A program made the translations under genes and the position numbers. This document shows positions 8,344-17,336 of a stretch of 64,000 bases of DNA, piece by piece. The stretch spans positions 16,753 through 80,752 of the forward strand of contig PXYV01000006.1 of assembly GCA_003023745.1 (NCBI GenBank), given 5' to 3'. Within the stretch, counting starts at the first letter, position 1, and every line of letters begins with the position of its first letter. Source of the DNA: Sulfobacillus acidophilus (GTDB lineage Bacteria > Bacillota > Sulfobacillia > Sulfobacillales > Sulfobacillaceae). A model generated the notes under the pieces. It saw only the letters and a program-made list of their open reading frames with translations. It had not been told where the DNA came from and made no database searches.

Positions 8344-8916
8344 ATGTCGAGTAAGTCGTTGGCTTTCTTCCAAGACGGACAAGCGGTTGAAATGTCGGCT
8401 CCCATTTTCAGCCATCCGCGCAACAAACGACGGGGTCGGCGCAGCGAGTCCGACCGGTATTTCCCCAACGGGATGATCAAGCCGACTCGGGATGAGTTAC
8501 TGCAATTTATACTTACCCATGTGCTATATCAAGTGGATGCGACGGTGGGCGGCCCCATCTTTTGCAAACACATCATGAAACCCAACCGTGAACGCAATCG
8601 TGAGAGTATGTACCATGTGGTTTTAGGACCGTATACATGGACAGGTGTATGGGAAGTAATCGGAAATCGGAGAATGTTCGATATTCGCGCCGAATATCTG
8701 TCCGCCGAATGCGCCTGGGTTCCTCAAATTCAGTTGTCGCCGGGGAATTATATTGGTGTCGATAACTTAAACGGAATTGAACTCGATCCGATTCGCCTGC
8801 GGCGGGAAGTGATTCGACGCGGATTTGCGACGCCGGAGGAATACGACCGTTTTACCGGTGGGCTGACTAATCGCTACCGGGCTATCCCTTATGCACAACG
8901 AGGAATTTGGATGTAG
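8344..8916 (+). CDS. Uncharacterised 190-residue protein upstream of motA
   Basis: I do not recognise this protein. The ATG at 8344 is chosen because GGGAGG (8331-8336) lies 7 bases before it; an ATG at 8329 contains that site. The N-terminus is polar and basic (NKRRGRRSESDRYFP), the middle is rich in aromatic residues (YTWTGVWEVIGNRRMF), and no signal peptide or membrane helix is evident. It ends 14 bases before motA on the same strand, so it is likely to be in the motility operon. Confidence 0.6.
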   Translation: MSSKSLAFFQDGQAVEMSAPIFSHPRNKRRGRRSESDRYFPNGMIKPTRDELLQFILTHVLYQVDATVGGPIFCKHIMKPNRERNRESMYHVVLGPYTWTGVWEVIGNRRMFDIRAEYLSAECAWVPQIQLSPGNYIGVDNLNGIELDPIRLRREVIRRGFATPEEYDRFTGGLTNRYRAIPYAQRGIWM

Positions 8917-8930
8917 CAGGGGGTACCAGA

Positions 8931-9746
8931 ATGCGATTGGACGTAAGCGCCTTAGGCGGAATTGTTTTCGGCGTGGTTGCCCTGGTGGGTGGATTTGTGC
9001 TGGAAGGCGGCAAAGCAGGCGCACTTTTGCAGGGCACGGCGGCGATGATTGTGTTCGGTGGGACCATTGGGGCAACCGCGGTATCATTTTCGGTCTCCGA
9101 ACTCAAGCAGGTTCCGAGTCTGTTTCGCATGGGTCTGACACGGTCCACCTTTGATCCGGTGCAACTGATTGAACAGTTGGTGCGTTATACCGATATTGCG
9201 CGCCGTCAGCAGCCACTGGCTTTGGAGCCGGAGATTGCCGTTGCCAACGACCCCTTCTTGGAGAAGGGGTTGCAGTTAATCGTGGATAACGCCGACCCTA
9301 CCTTTATGCGCCAAATGATGGAGACCGATATCTACGCGCAATCCAGCCAGCAGCGTATGGGCGCATCCATTTTTGAGGCCGCTGGAGGCTATGCGCCAAC
9401 GATGGGGATCGTCGGCACCGTCATGGGATTGGTGCACGTGCTGGGTGAGTTGACGGGCAATCCCAATGCGTTGGCATCGGCAATTGGACTGGCTTTTATT
9501 GCGACCCTGTACGGCGTCTCCAGCGCGAACCTGCTGTGGCTGCCGCTGGCCAGCAATTTAAAGAATAAAGCCAAGCACGGCACACTCATGAGACAAATAG
9601 CACTGGAAGGACTGTTGTCGATTCAGCAGGGGATGGCCCCCTCGATGTTGCGAGACAAACTCATGAGCTTCATACGGCCGTCGGCTGAGCCAGGTCAGAA
9701 TGGCGCAGGCTCGGCAAATGCTGTCGAGGGGGTTCAAGTCTCATGA
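8931..9746 (+). CDS. motA: Flagellar motor stator protein MotA
   Basis: MotA forms the proton channel of the stator with MotB. The 271-residue protein has four hydrophobic segments: two near the start (GGIVFGVVALVGGFVLEGG and a following AAMIVFGG helix) and two after residue 150, including GYAPTMGIVGTVMGLVHVL and the proline-containing last helix. The large cytoplasmic loop between helices 2 and 3 carries charged residues that contact FliG. ATG at 8931 follows a CAGGGGG site. It overlaps motB by an ATGA. Ion choice (H+ or Na+) is not decidable by eye; H+ is usual for MotA. Confidence 0.93.
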   Translation: MRLDVSALGGIVFGVVALVGGFVLEGGKAGALLQGTAAMIVFGGTIGATAVSFSVSELKQVPSLFRMGLTRSTFDPVQLIEQLVRYTDIARRQQPLALEPEIAVANDPFLEKGLQLIVDNADPTFMRQMMETDIYAQSSQQRMGASIFEAAGGYAPTMGIVGTVMGLVHVLGELTGNPNALASAIGLAFIATLYGVSSANLLWLPLASNLKNKAKHGTLMRQIALEGLLSIQQGMAPSMLRDKLMSFIRPSAEPGQNGAGSANAVEGVQVS

Positions 9747-10498
9747 TTGAAGAAGAACGCGAGGAAGGTGGCGGCAACGAAGGCGGGGGTATGATGCGGT
9801 GGCTCATTACCTATGCCGATCTTATCACCCTTCTCTTAGCGTTCTTTATTGTGTTGTATGCCATGAATCGGACCGAGCAAATCAAATTTTCCTTAGTCGC
9901 GCAGGCCTTAGCCAATGAGTTTGATTCGCAAAGCATCGTCGGTAACGGCCTCGGCCCGTCTGTCATCACCGCTAACAGCGGGACTAATGTGCAACGTGCG
10001 AGCCAACAAGAGCTGAATGCGTTAAGCAACCTACAGAATCGACTGCAAAGTGCCATCCAAAAGGCCGGTTTGAGCAAAGAGGTCTCGGTAACCAGCAATG
10101 TGCGTGGGGTTGAGGTGAGCTTGGACGCCACCACGTTGTTTGCGTCCGCGTCTGCCGCGCTATCACCGCAGGCAGTGACGCTTTTGCACGGGTTAGGGGC
10201 GGCCTTGGCCACCGTGCCCAATGACATTGAGGTGGTGGGATACACCGATGCCACTCCCATCCACACCAGTCAATATCCGAGCAATTGGCAATTATCGGCG
10301 ATGCGCGCCGCTAACGTTGTCTACGTATTGAGCCAAGTCCCCCATATTGACCCGTCGCGGCTTTCGTTGGCGGGGTTTGGGCCGTACCACCCGGTTGCCA
10401 CCAATGCTACGGCGGCCGGTCGTGCGAGAAATCGGCGCGTAAACATTTTGGTATTGCGCAGCGACGTGGCCGAAGTGGCGATTGGCAATGGGCCGTAG
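9743..10498 (+). CDS. motB: Flagellar motor stator protein MotB
   Basis: MotB pairs with MotA and anchors the stator to peptidoglycan. A Gly/Glu-rich N-terminus is followed by the single membrane helix ITYADLITLLLAFFIVLYAM; Asp26 in YADL is the conserved proton carrier. A plug/linker region (about 45-110) leads to the OmpA-like peptidoglycan-binding domain, with EVVGYTDATPI, NWQLSAMRAANVV and GRARNRRVNILVL. At 251 residues it is the normal size. The start overlaps the motA stop (ATGA), implying translational coupling. Confidence 0.95.
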   Translation: MIEEEREEGGGNEGGGMMRWLITYADLITLLLAFFIVLYAMNRTEQIKFSLVAQALANEFDSQSIVGNGLGPSVITANSGTNVQRASQQELNALSNLQNRLQSAIQKAGLSKEVSVTSNVRGVEVSLDATTLFASASAALSPQAVTLLHGLGAALATVPNDIEVVGYTDATPIHTSQYPSNWQLSAMRAANVVYVLSQVPHIDPSRLSLAGFGPYHPVATNATAAGRARNRRVNILVLRSDVAEVAIGNGP

Positions 10499-10524
10499 AG
10501 GAGTGAGGGGAGGTTGAATCCAGA

Positions 10525-10893
10525 ATGGGAATGGGTCCGTTAAACAATACGACTGATGCGGCCATTGTGGCCACCATGAACTTGAGCCGCGAACAACAAC
10601 TGTACATTACAAATGACTTGGCCAATTATGATACCCCTGGCTTTCAAGCTCAAAATTTGTCGTTTCAAAGCCAGTTGGCCCAGGCACTGGATCAGGGGCC
10701 AAACGCCATTTTAAACGTGACCGGCACGGTGGATACCACGCCGGGGTCGGTGAGCAACAACGGCAATAGCGTGTCGATGACGGCGCAGATGAGCAACCTG
10801 GTCAAAAGTCAGTTGTTGTACGAGACGGCAGTTCAAGCGTACAACCAACAGATTACGGAGATAAAAATTGTGACCGAAGGGAAGGCGCAATAA
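10525..10893 (+). CDS. flgB: Flagellar basal-body rod protein FlgB
   Basis: FlgB is a proximal rod subunit placed just after the MS ring. The 122-residue protein has the rod-family N-terminal helix and the loop NDLANYDTPGFQAQN, and a C-terminal helix with NLVKSQLLYETAVQAYN. It opens the flgB-flgC-fliE group, and its stop TAA overlaps the flgC start (TAATG). The start is preceded by a GGGGAGG site at 10505-10512. Confidence 0.92.
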   Translation: MGMGPLNNTTDAAIVATMNLSREQQLYITNDLANYDTPGFQAQNLSFQSQLAQALDQGPNAILNVTGTVDTTPGSVSNNGNSVSMTAQMSNLVKSQLLYETAVQAYNQQITEIKIVTEGKAQ

Positions 10894-11312
10894 TGTTTGA
10901 TGGATTGTCGATTGCTTCAACCGGGCTGGTGGCGGAATCCTTGCGTTTGTCGTTGGTTGCTAACAACTTGGCTAATGCGGATACCACCGTCACAGTTCAA
11001 GGGGGGCCTTACAAGGCTGAATACGCACTCTTTGCAGCGGCGCCGGCACCCGCGTCCGGTCCTGACCAAGGCGTGGGGCAAGGGGTTGTGGTTAACGGTA
11101 TTTATCAAGATCCGAGCCCGCCCACGGTGGTCTATGATCCAACAAGTCCTCAGGCCAACGCCCAGGGTGACGTGTTGTACCCTAATGTGAGCTTGCAGAC
11201 GCAAATGGTGGATATGATCGAAGCGTCTCAAGCGTATCAGGCAAATGTGAGCTCTTTTAATTCCGCCAAGGCTATGGATGTTGAAGCGCTCACCATTGGT
11301 GCACAATCATGA
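10893..11312 (+). CDS. flgC: Flagellar basal-body rod protein FlgC
   Basis: FlgC is the second rod subunit. Family signatures are the N-terminal MFDGLSIASTGLVAESLRL followed by VANNLANADTT, and the C-terminal segment MVDMIEASQAYQANVSSFN. Its length (139 residues) is typical. It overlaps flgB by one base and fliE by an ATGA, so the three rod genes form one translationally linked block. The middle is Ala/Pro-rich (FAAAPAPASGPDQG) and diverges from the usual family sequence. Confidence 0.93.
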   Translation: MFDGLSIASTGLVAESLRLSLVANNLANADTTVTVQGGPYKAEYALFAAAPAPASGPDQGVGQGVVVNGIYQDPSPPTVVYDPTSPQANAQGDVLYPNVSLQTQMVDMIEASQAYQANVSSFNSAKAMDVEALTIGAQS

Positions 11313-11602
11313 GTACCTTGCCGATTACCTTGCTGCCACCGGTTACGCTTAGTGGGAGTGAAGCCCAGCAACAGGGCCTTTCCAGTAATTTTGGAGCGTT
11401 GCTGGGACAGGCCATCACTGGTTTGACGCAAGGACAGGCAAACGCGGACCAAACGATTCAGCAAGCTTTAGTGGGAAATGTGAGCGTTACGCAGGCCATG
11501 ATTGCCATGACCCAAGCCCAGTCCCAATTAGATGTGGCAACGGCCATCCAAAATCAAGCGGTTTCCGCTTATCAAACGATTATGAACATGCCGTTGAGCT
11601 AA
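11309..11602 (+). CDS. fliE: Flagellar hook-basal body protein FliE
   Basis: FliE joins the MS ring and export gate to the rod. The 97-residue protein has the family's helical plan: a short N-terminus, GALLGQAITGLTQGQANAD, then NVSVTQAMIAMTQAQSQLD and a C-terminal VSAYQTIMNMPLS. Its place between flgC and fliF is the standard order. The start overlaps the flgC stop. Confidence 0.92.
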   Translation: MSTLPITLLPPVTLSGSEAQQQGLSSNFGALLGQAITGLTQGQANADQTIQQALVGNVSVTQAMIAMTQAQSQLDVATAIQNQAVSAYQTIMNMPLS

Positions 11603-11618
11603 AGGGGCGCCGTGCTAA

Positions 11619-13202
11619 ATGAATAACGAATCGATGCAAGGATATCTCACTCGGTTTATGCAGTGGTGGAAGGCCCAATCGTCGTCGCAAAAATTGCGTC
11701 TTGGCGGATTAGTGGTTTTAGGCCTGGCTGTTCTGGTGGCGGGGTGGACATTTATCACCAGTCCTAATTGGCAGCCGTTGTATACGAACCTCAGCGCTCG
11801 CACTGCCGGTCAAATCACCTCCGAACTAACCACGTTAAAGGTCCCCTATGAACTGACCAATGGCGGGACCACGGTGGAGGTCCCAAAGAAGGATGTCGAC
11901 CAGGCGCGGGTGTCGTTAGCGGACCAAAACATTCCTTCGAGCAGTGTGGGGCTGCCTTCTTCATTGACGTTTAGTCTCGGCGAAAGTGATCAGGAGATTG
12001 CCGCCACGGAACAGGCTAATTTGGAAGCGACTTTAGAATCGACCATCGACAGCATCAATGGTGTGCGCTCCAGTCGGGTGTTGGTGAATGAGCCGACCCC
12101 CAGTTTGTTCGGGGAGTCTTCGGCGGGAGCCAGCGCGTCCGTCTTTGTCGATCTAACACCCGGCAGCACCTTGTCGCCAGGTCAAGTGCGGGGAATCATG
12201 AATTTAGTGGCGCATTCTGTCTCAGGATTGTCAGCTCGCGAGGTGTCGGTGGTGGACCAGACCGGCGCTGTGCTGTCCTCGGCAGCGCTGACGACGAACA
12301 GCCAGGCGTCGGGGGTATCGACTGTCTCGCAAGCGGAATTGGCCGCAGAAAATGCTGTGTCGTCGCAAATTCGTACCAATGTGCAGAATATGTTGACGCA
12401 AGTTCTAGGCCCAGGCAATGCGGTGGTGCAGGTGAGCACCATCATGAATTTCAATCATGCGACGGTGCACTCGGTGAGCTATGGCAAAGGTGTCTTATCA
12501 CAACAGCAGGTGCAGACCAGCAACAGCACCGGCACCACACCGCCATCCACGCCGGTAGGCACGACCAGCAATACACCGACGGTGACAACGACATCGAGCA
12601 GCACGGGTACGTCAACCTCGAAAAGCACGACCACCATTAGTAAGTACGATGTGGATACGACCAAGACCGTATCAACGGTTCCGGCGGGCACCATTGCTCG
12701 TCTAACGGTGGCGGTTGTGGTTAATCAGAAGTTAACGCCATCGGCTGAAAAGTCGCTTAAGAGCTTGGTGGCCAATGCGGCGGGTGTCAACCTTAAACGG
12801 GGAGATCAGTTAACGGTGGTGGGGATGCCGTTTAACCGCACGGCGGTCAATCAGGCGCTCGCGGCAATGCAAAAGGCACAAAAGGCGCAGACGATTCGAC
12901 AGGGAGCGGTTGCGTTAGCGGCACTCGGCATGTTGGTGTTTTTGTTTTTGATGATTCGGCGAACCGTGAAGAATCGTCCTGCCGAAGGACCAGTTCCAGC
13001 GGTGACATTGCCGGAGGCCGTCGGGGCGCAACCTGATTTTCAAGAACCGATGTCCGTGGCAGACTTGTTGAATGAAATGCGGGCCGCCAAAGAGCCGAGC
13101 ATTTCAGACAACGCCCGGCAGCGGTTGGAAGATATGGCCCGCAACGATCCGGAGAGCGCAGCGCGGCTCTTAAAGGCTTGGATGGACGAGGAAAGCAGCT
13201 AG
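11619..13202 (+). CDS. fliF: Flagellar MS-ring protein FliF
   Basis: FliF oligomerises in the membrane to form the MS ring on which the flagellum is built. A first membrane helix lies at about residues 25-45 and a second at about 425-445 (ALAALGMLVFLFLMIRR). Between them are the ring-building motifs (for example NWQPLYTNLSARTAGQI and LTFSLGESDQEIAATEQANL) and a Thr/Ser-rich low-complexity loop at about 305-335, a known variable region. The C-terminal ARLLKAWMDEE segment is the FliG-binding tail. The 527-residue length is normal. Confidence 0.95.
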   Translation: MNNESMQGYLTRFMQWWKAQSSSQKLRLGGLVVLGLAVLVAGWTFITSPNWQPLYTNLSARTAGQITSELTTLKVPYELTNGGTTVEVPKKDVDQARVSLADQNIPSSSVGLPSSLTFSLGESDQEIAATEQANLEATLESTIDSINGVRSSRVLVNEPTPSLFGESSAGASASVFVDLTPGSTLSPGQVRGIMNLVAHSVSGLSAREVSVVDQTGAVLSSAALTTNSQASGVSTVSQAELAAENAVSSQIRTNVQNMLTQVLGPGNAVVQVSTIMNFNHATVHSVSYGKGVLSQQQVQTSNSTGTTPPSTPVGTTSNTPTVTTTSSSTGTSTSKSTTTISKYDVDTTKTVSTVPAGTIARLTVAVVVNQKLTPSAEKSLKSLVANAAGVNLKRGDQLTVVGMPFNRTAVNQALAAMQKAQKAQTIRQGAVALAALGMLVFLFLMIRRTVKNRPAEGPVPAVTLPEAVGAQPDFQEPMSVADLLNEMRAAKEPSISDNARQRLEDMARNDPESAARLLKAWMDEESS

Positions 13203-13203
13203 T

Positions 13204-14208
13204 ATGGACAAGATGTCGGGATCGCGCAAGGCGGCGGTGCTGCTCTTGAGCATGGGAGCAGAAGAAGCTGCCGGAATTCTTCGCTATATGAAGCGATCGG
13301 ATGTCGAGGCGATTACGGTGGAGATCGCCAAGATGAAACGCGTGGACCCGGCGTTGCAAGATGAGGTATTGAACGAGTTCTATCATCTCTCTCAAGCGGA
13401 CCGGCAAATTGCCGAAGGCGGAGCCGACTTAGCCAAAGAAATGTTGGAACGTGCCTTTGATGATCAACGGGCGGGCGAAATCATGTATCGGCTGCGCAAC
13501 TTTTTGCAAAAGCGCCCGTTTGAGATTTTGCGCAAGGTTGATGCGTCACAAATCACGGCCTTGGTTCAAGACGAGCACCCCCAGACCATTGCCGTGATCT
13601 TGTCGCATACGGACCCGGCTCAGTCCGCAGCCGTCCTGTCCGCCCTGCCGTCGGACCTGCAAACCGATGTGGCACGGCGCATTGCATTGATGGGGCGAGC
13701 GGCTCCGGAAGTGATCAAGGAAATCGAGTCACTGATTGAACAAAAGCTATCGGATTTGGCCGCCGACGAGGCCAGCGGCGGAGGAGGCGGGTTAAATGTG
13801 ATCGTGCCAATCCTGAACAATACCGAACGGGCTGCTGAGCGTCAGATTATGTCGGGATTGGAAGAACAGGATCCGGAATTGGCGGAGAACATTCGCAATC
13901 GCATGTTTGTCTTTGAGAATATTTTACAGTTGGATGATCGCGCGATTCAAAAAATGCTCAGACGCGTCGATAACAAGACCCTGGCGATGGCGATGAAAGG
14001 AGCGAATCCAGAAATGGCGGAGCGGATCATGCGCAATTTATCGCAAAAGGCAGCGGAACTGTTGCGTGATGATATCGATGTGCTGGGGCCGGTGCGAATT
14101 CGCGACGTTGAACAGGCTCAGCGTGAATTGGTTAACATCGTGCGGCAACTGGAGGATGCAGGGGAAATTATCATTTCACGGGGGGAGAAGGATGACTTCA
14201 TCCTCTAG
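13204..14208 (+). CDS. fliG: Flagellar motor switch protein FliG
   Basis: FliG is the switch component that takes torque from MotA. The 334-residue protein begins with a SGSRKAAVLLLSMGAEEA segment (FliF-binding domain), has the middle-domain motif EHPQTIAVILSH, and ends with the torque domain containing NKTLAMAMKGANPEMAERI and ELLRDDIDVLGPVRIRDVE, with the charged residues expected for stator contact. It starts one base after the fliF stop and overlaps fliH. Confidence 0.96.
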   Translation: MDKMSGSRKAAVLLLSMGAEEAAGILRYMKRSDVEAITVEIAKMKRVDPALQDEVLNEFYHLSQADRQIAEGGADLAKEMLERAFDDQRAGEIMYRLRNFLQKRPFEILRKVDASQITALVQDEHPQTIAVILSHTDPAQSAAVLSALPSDLQTDVARRIALMGRAAPEVIKEIESLIEQKLSDLAADEASGGGGGLNVIVPILNNTERAAERQIMSGLEEQDPELAENIRNRMFVFENILQLDDRAIQKMLRRVDNKTLAMAMKGANPEMAERIMRNLSQKAAELLRDDIDVLGPVRIRDVEQAQRELVNIVRQLEDAGEIIISRGEKDDFIL

Positions 14209-14878
14209 AGTTATTAAGCTCAGTCAGCAAACGTTGGCGCGCCAACGCGTTTCGGTGGAGATACCGCCTATGGCGGTCGAGCCTTTGCAGCTTGAGCCCG
14301 AACTTAACTCGGCTGTTGGCGAAGTGATGGAACGGGCAAAACGCGAAGCCCGCGCCATTATCGAGCAGGCCGAGATGCAGGCGGAGCAAATCCGACAGGC
14401 CGCTCAAGACGAGGGACGGCGTGTCGGCGTGGAAGAAGGACGCCAGCAAGGCCGGCAGGAGGTGGAGCAACTGTGGGCTGAGTTGAAACGCCACCTGCAA
14501 GAGCCCTTAGACTTGCTTGATTCCACTCGCAATTACTTGGCCCGGTTGACAGATGAAAGCACTCTAGCGCTGGCGGCGGCGCTGAGTGTTAGTGTGTTTT
14601 CGCGGTTGAAGTTGGAGCGTTTGGACGTCCTCGCCCAATACATCGAAGAGCTGGCCGCCAGCGTAGATCAGGAGAAAGTGACCGTATTTCTCGACCCCAG
14701 CTGGAGTCCACGCCTAAAAGCCCTGCAAGACGCCTTGACCGACGCGGTATCTTCGGTGATGCTCAGCATCGACGATAGCTTACAGACCGGGCTGATGCGG
14801 GCCGAGGGGCCTTCTGGGGGCGCCTTAGGGGGGCCCTTATTGTCTTTGAAGGCCATTTTGCAAGAGGTTCTGGAATGA
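14192..14878 (+). CDS. fliH: Flagellar assembly protein FliH
   Basis: FliH is the peripheral stalk and regulator of the export ATPase FliI. Starting from the ATG at 14192 inside the end of fliG, the 228-residue protein has a long Glu/Gln/Arg-rich coiled-coil (about 45-110, including REARAIIEQAEMQAEQIRQA) and a C-terminal globular half related to V/F-ATPase stalks, ending with GGPLLSLKAILQEVLE. An upstream in-frame start at 14066 would overlap fliG far more. The gene overlaps fliI by ATGA. Confidence 0.88.
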   Translation: MTSSSRVIKLSQQTLARQRVSVEIPPMAVEPLQLEPELNSAVGEVMERAKREARAIIEQAEMQAEQIRQAAQDEGRRVGVEEGRQQGRQEVEQLWAELKRHLQEPLDLLDSTRNYLARLTDESTLALAAALSVSVFSRLKLERLDVLAQYIEELAASVDQEKVTVFLDPSWSPRLKALQDALTDAVSSVMLSIDDSLQTGLMRAEGPSGGALGGPLLSLKAILQEVLE

Positions 14879-16242
14879 TTACAGCGGACCAAATCACGGC
14901 GGTACCGTCAGAACGGCGCTTCTGGCAGTACGGGACAATCGAATCCGTTCGGGGATTATCAGTCATCAGCCGCGGTCCCAAAGCGGCTATTGGCGAAATT
15001 CTGTGGCTGCTTGACTCTGAACATCCGAGTGCTCGGTTTCAGGACAGAAGCGGAATTTTTGCGGGGTTAGGACAAGGCATGATGTTGGAGGTGGCTGGAT
15101 TTTTGCCGCAAGGCCGCCTTATCCTCACGCCCTATGGAGAACTCGCAGGCATTCACCAGGGTACCATGGTGGTCAAGAGCGGACGGCGTTTGACGGTGCC
15201 CGTAGGTCGCGGACTGTTGGGGAGAGTCGTGGACGGTACGGGAACGCCCTTAGACGGTCTGGCGCCGTTATGGTCGCGGCGTATGGAAATCGCAGCCGAG
15301 CCAATCCCTCCCTTGTCGCGCCGTCCTATCGATACGCCGTTATGGACCGGTGTGCGCGCGATCGACGGCCTCATTACGTTAGGCCGGGGTCAGCGTGTAG
15401 GCATTTTTGCGGGAGCAGGAGTGGGCAAGACGACGTTGTTGCAGCAGTTGCTGGCCGGCACGGCGGGCGATGTGGCCGTGGTGGGGTTGATTGGCGAGCG
15501 TGGGCGTGAAATCGCCGAATTCTATCATCAATTGGCGCCGCAAGCGCTGGCAAAGACCGCCATTATTGCGGCTACGTCAGACAGCTCGGCGATTCTTCGT
15601 CTGCGTGCCGTCGATACGGCGTTTCGCGTGGCCGAGACATTTCGCGCGCTAGGACTGGACGTGATGCTGGTCATTGACTCCTTGACCCGCGTCGCATTGG
15701 CGCAGAGCGAGGTGGGATTGGAAAGTGGGGAAATTGCGGCGGTACGTGGGTACACCCCGTCCGTTTTTCATTTGTTGCCCCGGATTTTGGAGCGGGCCGG
15801 TTGCGTTGGAACGGGATCCATTACCGGTCTTTTTACCGTTTTGCTGGAGGGGGATGACCCAACCGATCCGATTGGTGATGCCGTGCGCGGGATATTAGAT
15901 GGCAATTTGTACTTGTCGCGCACGTTGGCGGAACGCGACCATTTTCCGGCGATAGACGTACTAAAGAGTTTGAGCCGAGTGATGCCGGAGGTGGTGGACA
16001 GTACCCATCAGCAATTGGCCAGTCGAGTCCGACGGATTCTGGCGCGACTTGAAAAAAATGCGGATTTAGTGGCGTTGGGCGCCTATCATCCGGGAACGGA
16101 TGTTGTCCTTGATGCCTGCCTGGAAGTTGAGGCGCCGTTGAATCAATGGTTACAGCAACCCATTGACCAGTTTGACGAACCATCGGCGACGTTGGAATCG
16201 CTCGCCGCGTTGGTGGCCAATCCCCTATTGGAGTCGGCATGA
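14875..16242 (+). CDS. fliI: Flagellum-specific ATPase FliI
   Basis: FliI energises the flagellar type III export apparatus and is related to the F1 beta subunit. Walker A (FAGAGVGKTTLLQQL) is at about residues 176-190; Walker B (VMLVIDSLTRVA) and the family segment GYTPSVFHLLPRILERAG follow. An N-terminal beta-barrel region and a C-terminal helical region make up the rest of the 455 residues, the usual length. It is preceded by the fliH gene and overlaps fliJ by ATGA, the canonical export-ATPase group. Confidence 0.96.
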   Translation: MITADQITAVPSERRFWQYGTIESVRGLSVISRGPKAAIGEILWLLDSEHPSARFQDRSGIFAGLGQGMMLEVAGFLPQGRLILTPYGELAGIHQGTMVVKSGRRLTVPVGRGLLGRVVDGTGTPLDGLAPLWSRRMEIAAEPIPPLSRRPIDTPLWTGVRAIDGLITLGRGQRVGIFAGAGVGKTTLLQQLLAGTAGDVAVVGLIGERGREIAEFYHQLAPQALAKTAIIAATSDSSAILRLRAVDTAFRVAETFRALGLDVMLVIDSLTRVALAQSEVGLESGEIAAVRGYTPSVFHLLPRILERAGCVGTGSITGLFTVLLEGDDPTDPIGDAVRGILDGNLYLSRTLAERDHFPAIDVLKSLSRVMPEVVDSTHQQLASRVRRILARLEKNADLVALGAYHPGTDVVLDACLEVEAPLNQWLQQPIDQFDEPSATLESLAALVANPLLESA

Positions 16243-16667
16243 TTCGGACATTGATGGAGCTGGTTGAACAAGAACTCGACGAGGCATCACGGCGCCTGCA
16301 AGAATTGCTCTTTGAACAGGCGCAAATTCGGCAAGCACAAAAATATTGGCGCGATCGGCGCGGCGATGTCATGGCGGTCGATCAGTTGCAGGACGCAATG
16401 GCGATTGAGGATTGGCTAAGTTTTGGCCGGAAGGCAGATCGTGAACTGAAAAAGCTGGAAGAAAAGGATTTTCTTGTCGAAGAGCGAATAACTGATTGTC
16501 GAAATACGCTGCTACAACTGGCTCGTCGGCAGAAGCTTTTGGCGCAAATTTTGATAAGGCGCCAAGATGCGCAACGACGTCGCGATGACCGTCGGCGCGA
16601 ACGTGAGCTCGCGCAACGGGGGACCGCCCGCCAGGCAGCAAAAGAGGAGGCCCAGCGATGGCACTAG
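16239..16667 (+). CDS. fliJ: FliJ-like export chaperone
   Basis: The 142-residue protein is almost entirely predicted coiled coil, rich in Arg, Gln and Glu (for example QAQIRQAQKYWRDRRGD and RRQDAQRRRDDRRRERELAQ). FliJ is a coiled-coil stalk for FliI, and its position right after fliI supports this. Sequence conservation in the family is low, so the call leans on position and composition. Its end overlaps the start of the PilZ gene by 10 bases. Confidence 0.8.
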   Translation: MIRTLMELVEQELDEASRRLQELLFEQAQIRQAQKYWRDRRGDVMAVDQLQDAMAIEDWLSFGRKADRELKKLEEKDFLVEERITDCRNTLLQLARRQKLLAQILIRRQDAQRRRDDRRRERELAQRGTARQAAKEEAQRWH

Positions 16668-17281
16668 AGTCGAATCAGCCGATTCAAATCGTGGTGGCTA
16701 ATCGAATAGTGCCTACCCGAGTTATTCGCTCAATGCCTAATGAGGTGTATTTGGACGCACTCAAGGATACGGAAGTGGAGTTAACTCCATTGCCGGGTCA
16801 AAAAGTTCCGTTGCGGTGGGCGGAAGACGAGACCTTGTATCAACAGTTCGCGATGGTGACCGATGTGCTCGACCCCATACCGATTATTGTTGTCAGGTTG
16901 CAAGGCACTGCGCATGTCGTGGAGTTCCGCAAGTCGTTTCGAGTCAAGGTCAGCGTGCCCATCGAATATGGGTTGGTCCGACCAGACTCGGAACTCTTAG
17001 TCACGACGACCCAGGATTTGTCGGCGACGGGCCTTCGGTTTCCCAGCGCCGTGCGGCTATGGACCGGTATTGAGTTGCGGATGCGGATTCGTGTCGAGAG
17101 CCGGCCGATTGAACTGGTCGGCAAAGTTGTGCGTGTCGCTCCGAAGGCTCGTGAGGTCCGTGGCCGCGAGAGTTGGGAGACTGCTGTGCAGTATACCGCA
17201 ATTACGACAGCCGACCGTCGTTGGTTGGAGCAATATGTGCGGCGTCAGCACACGCGTATGCGTATTGGAGGCCCGCGTTAG
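16658..17281 (+). CDS. PilZ-domain c-di-GMP-binding protein (YcgR/flagellar brake type)
   Basis: The 207-residue protein has an N-terminal YcgR-N-like beta domain (about 1-85) and a PilZ domain. The two c-di-GMP-binding motifs are intact: RKSFR (RxxxR) and DLSATG ([D/N]xSxxG). In other bacteria such proteins slow or bias the motor when c-di-GMP is high. Its position between fliJ and fliK, inside the structural operon, ties it to motility. ATG at 16658 follows AGGAGG at spacing 7. It might also act on wall or polysaccharide synthesis, but the context favours the motor. Confidence 0.85.
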   Translation: MALESNQPIQIVVANRIVPTRVIRSMPNEVYLDALKDTEVELTPLPGQKVPLRWAEDETLYQQFAMVTDVLDPIPIIVVRLQGTAHVVEFRKSFRVKVSVPIEYGLVRPDSELLVTTTQDLSATGLRFPSAVRLWTGIELRMRIRVESRPIELVGKVVRVAPKAREVRGRESWETAVQYTAITTADRRWLEQYVRRQHTRMRIGGPR

Positions 17282-17336
17282 TAAAGGGGGTGATGTTCAG
17301 CAACAATGATGTGACGATCGGAAAGGAGGTGAATTC

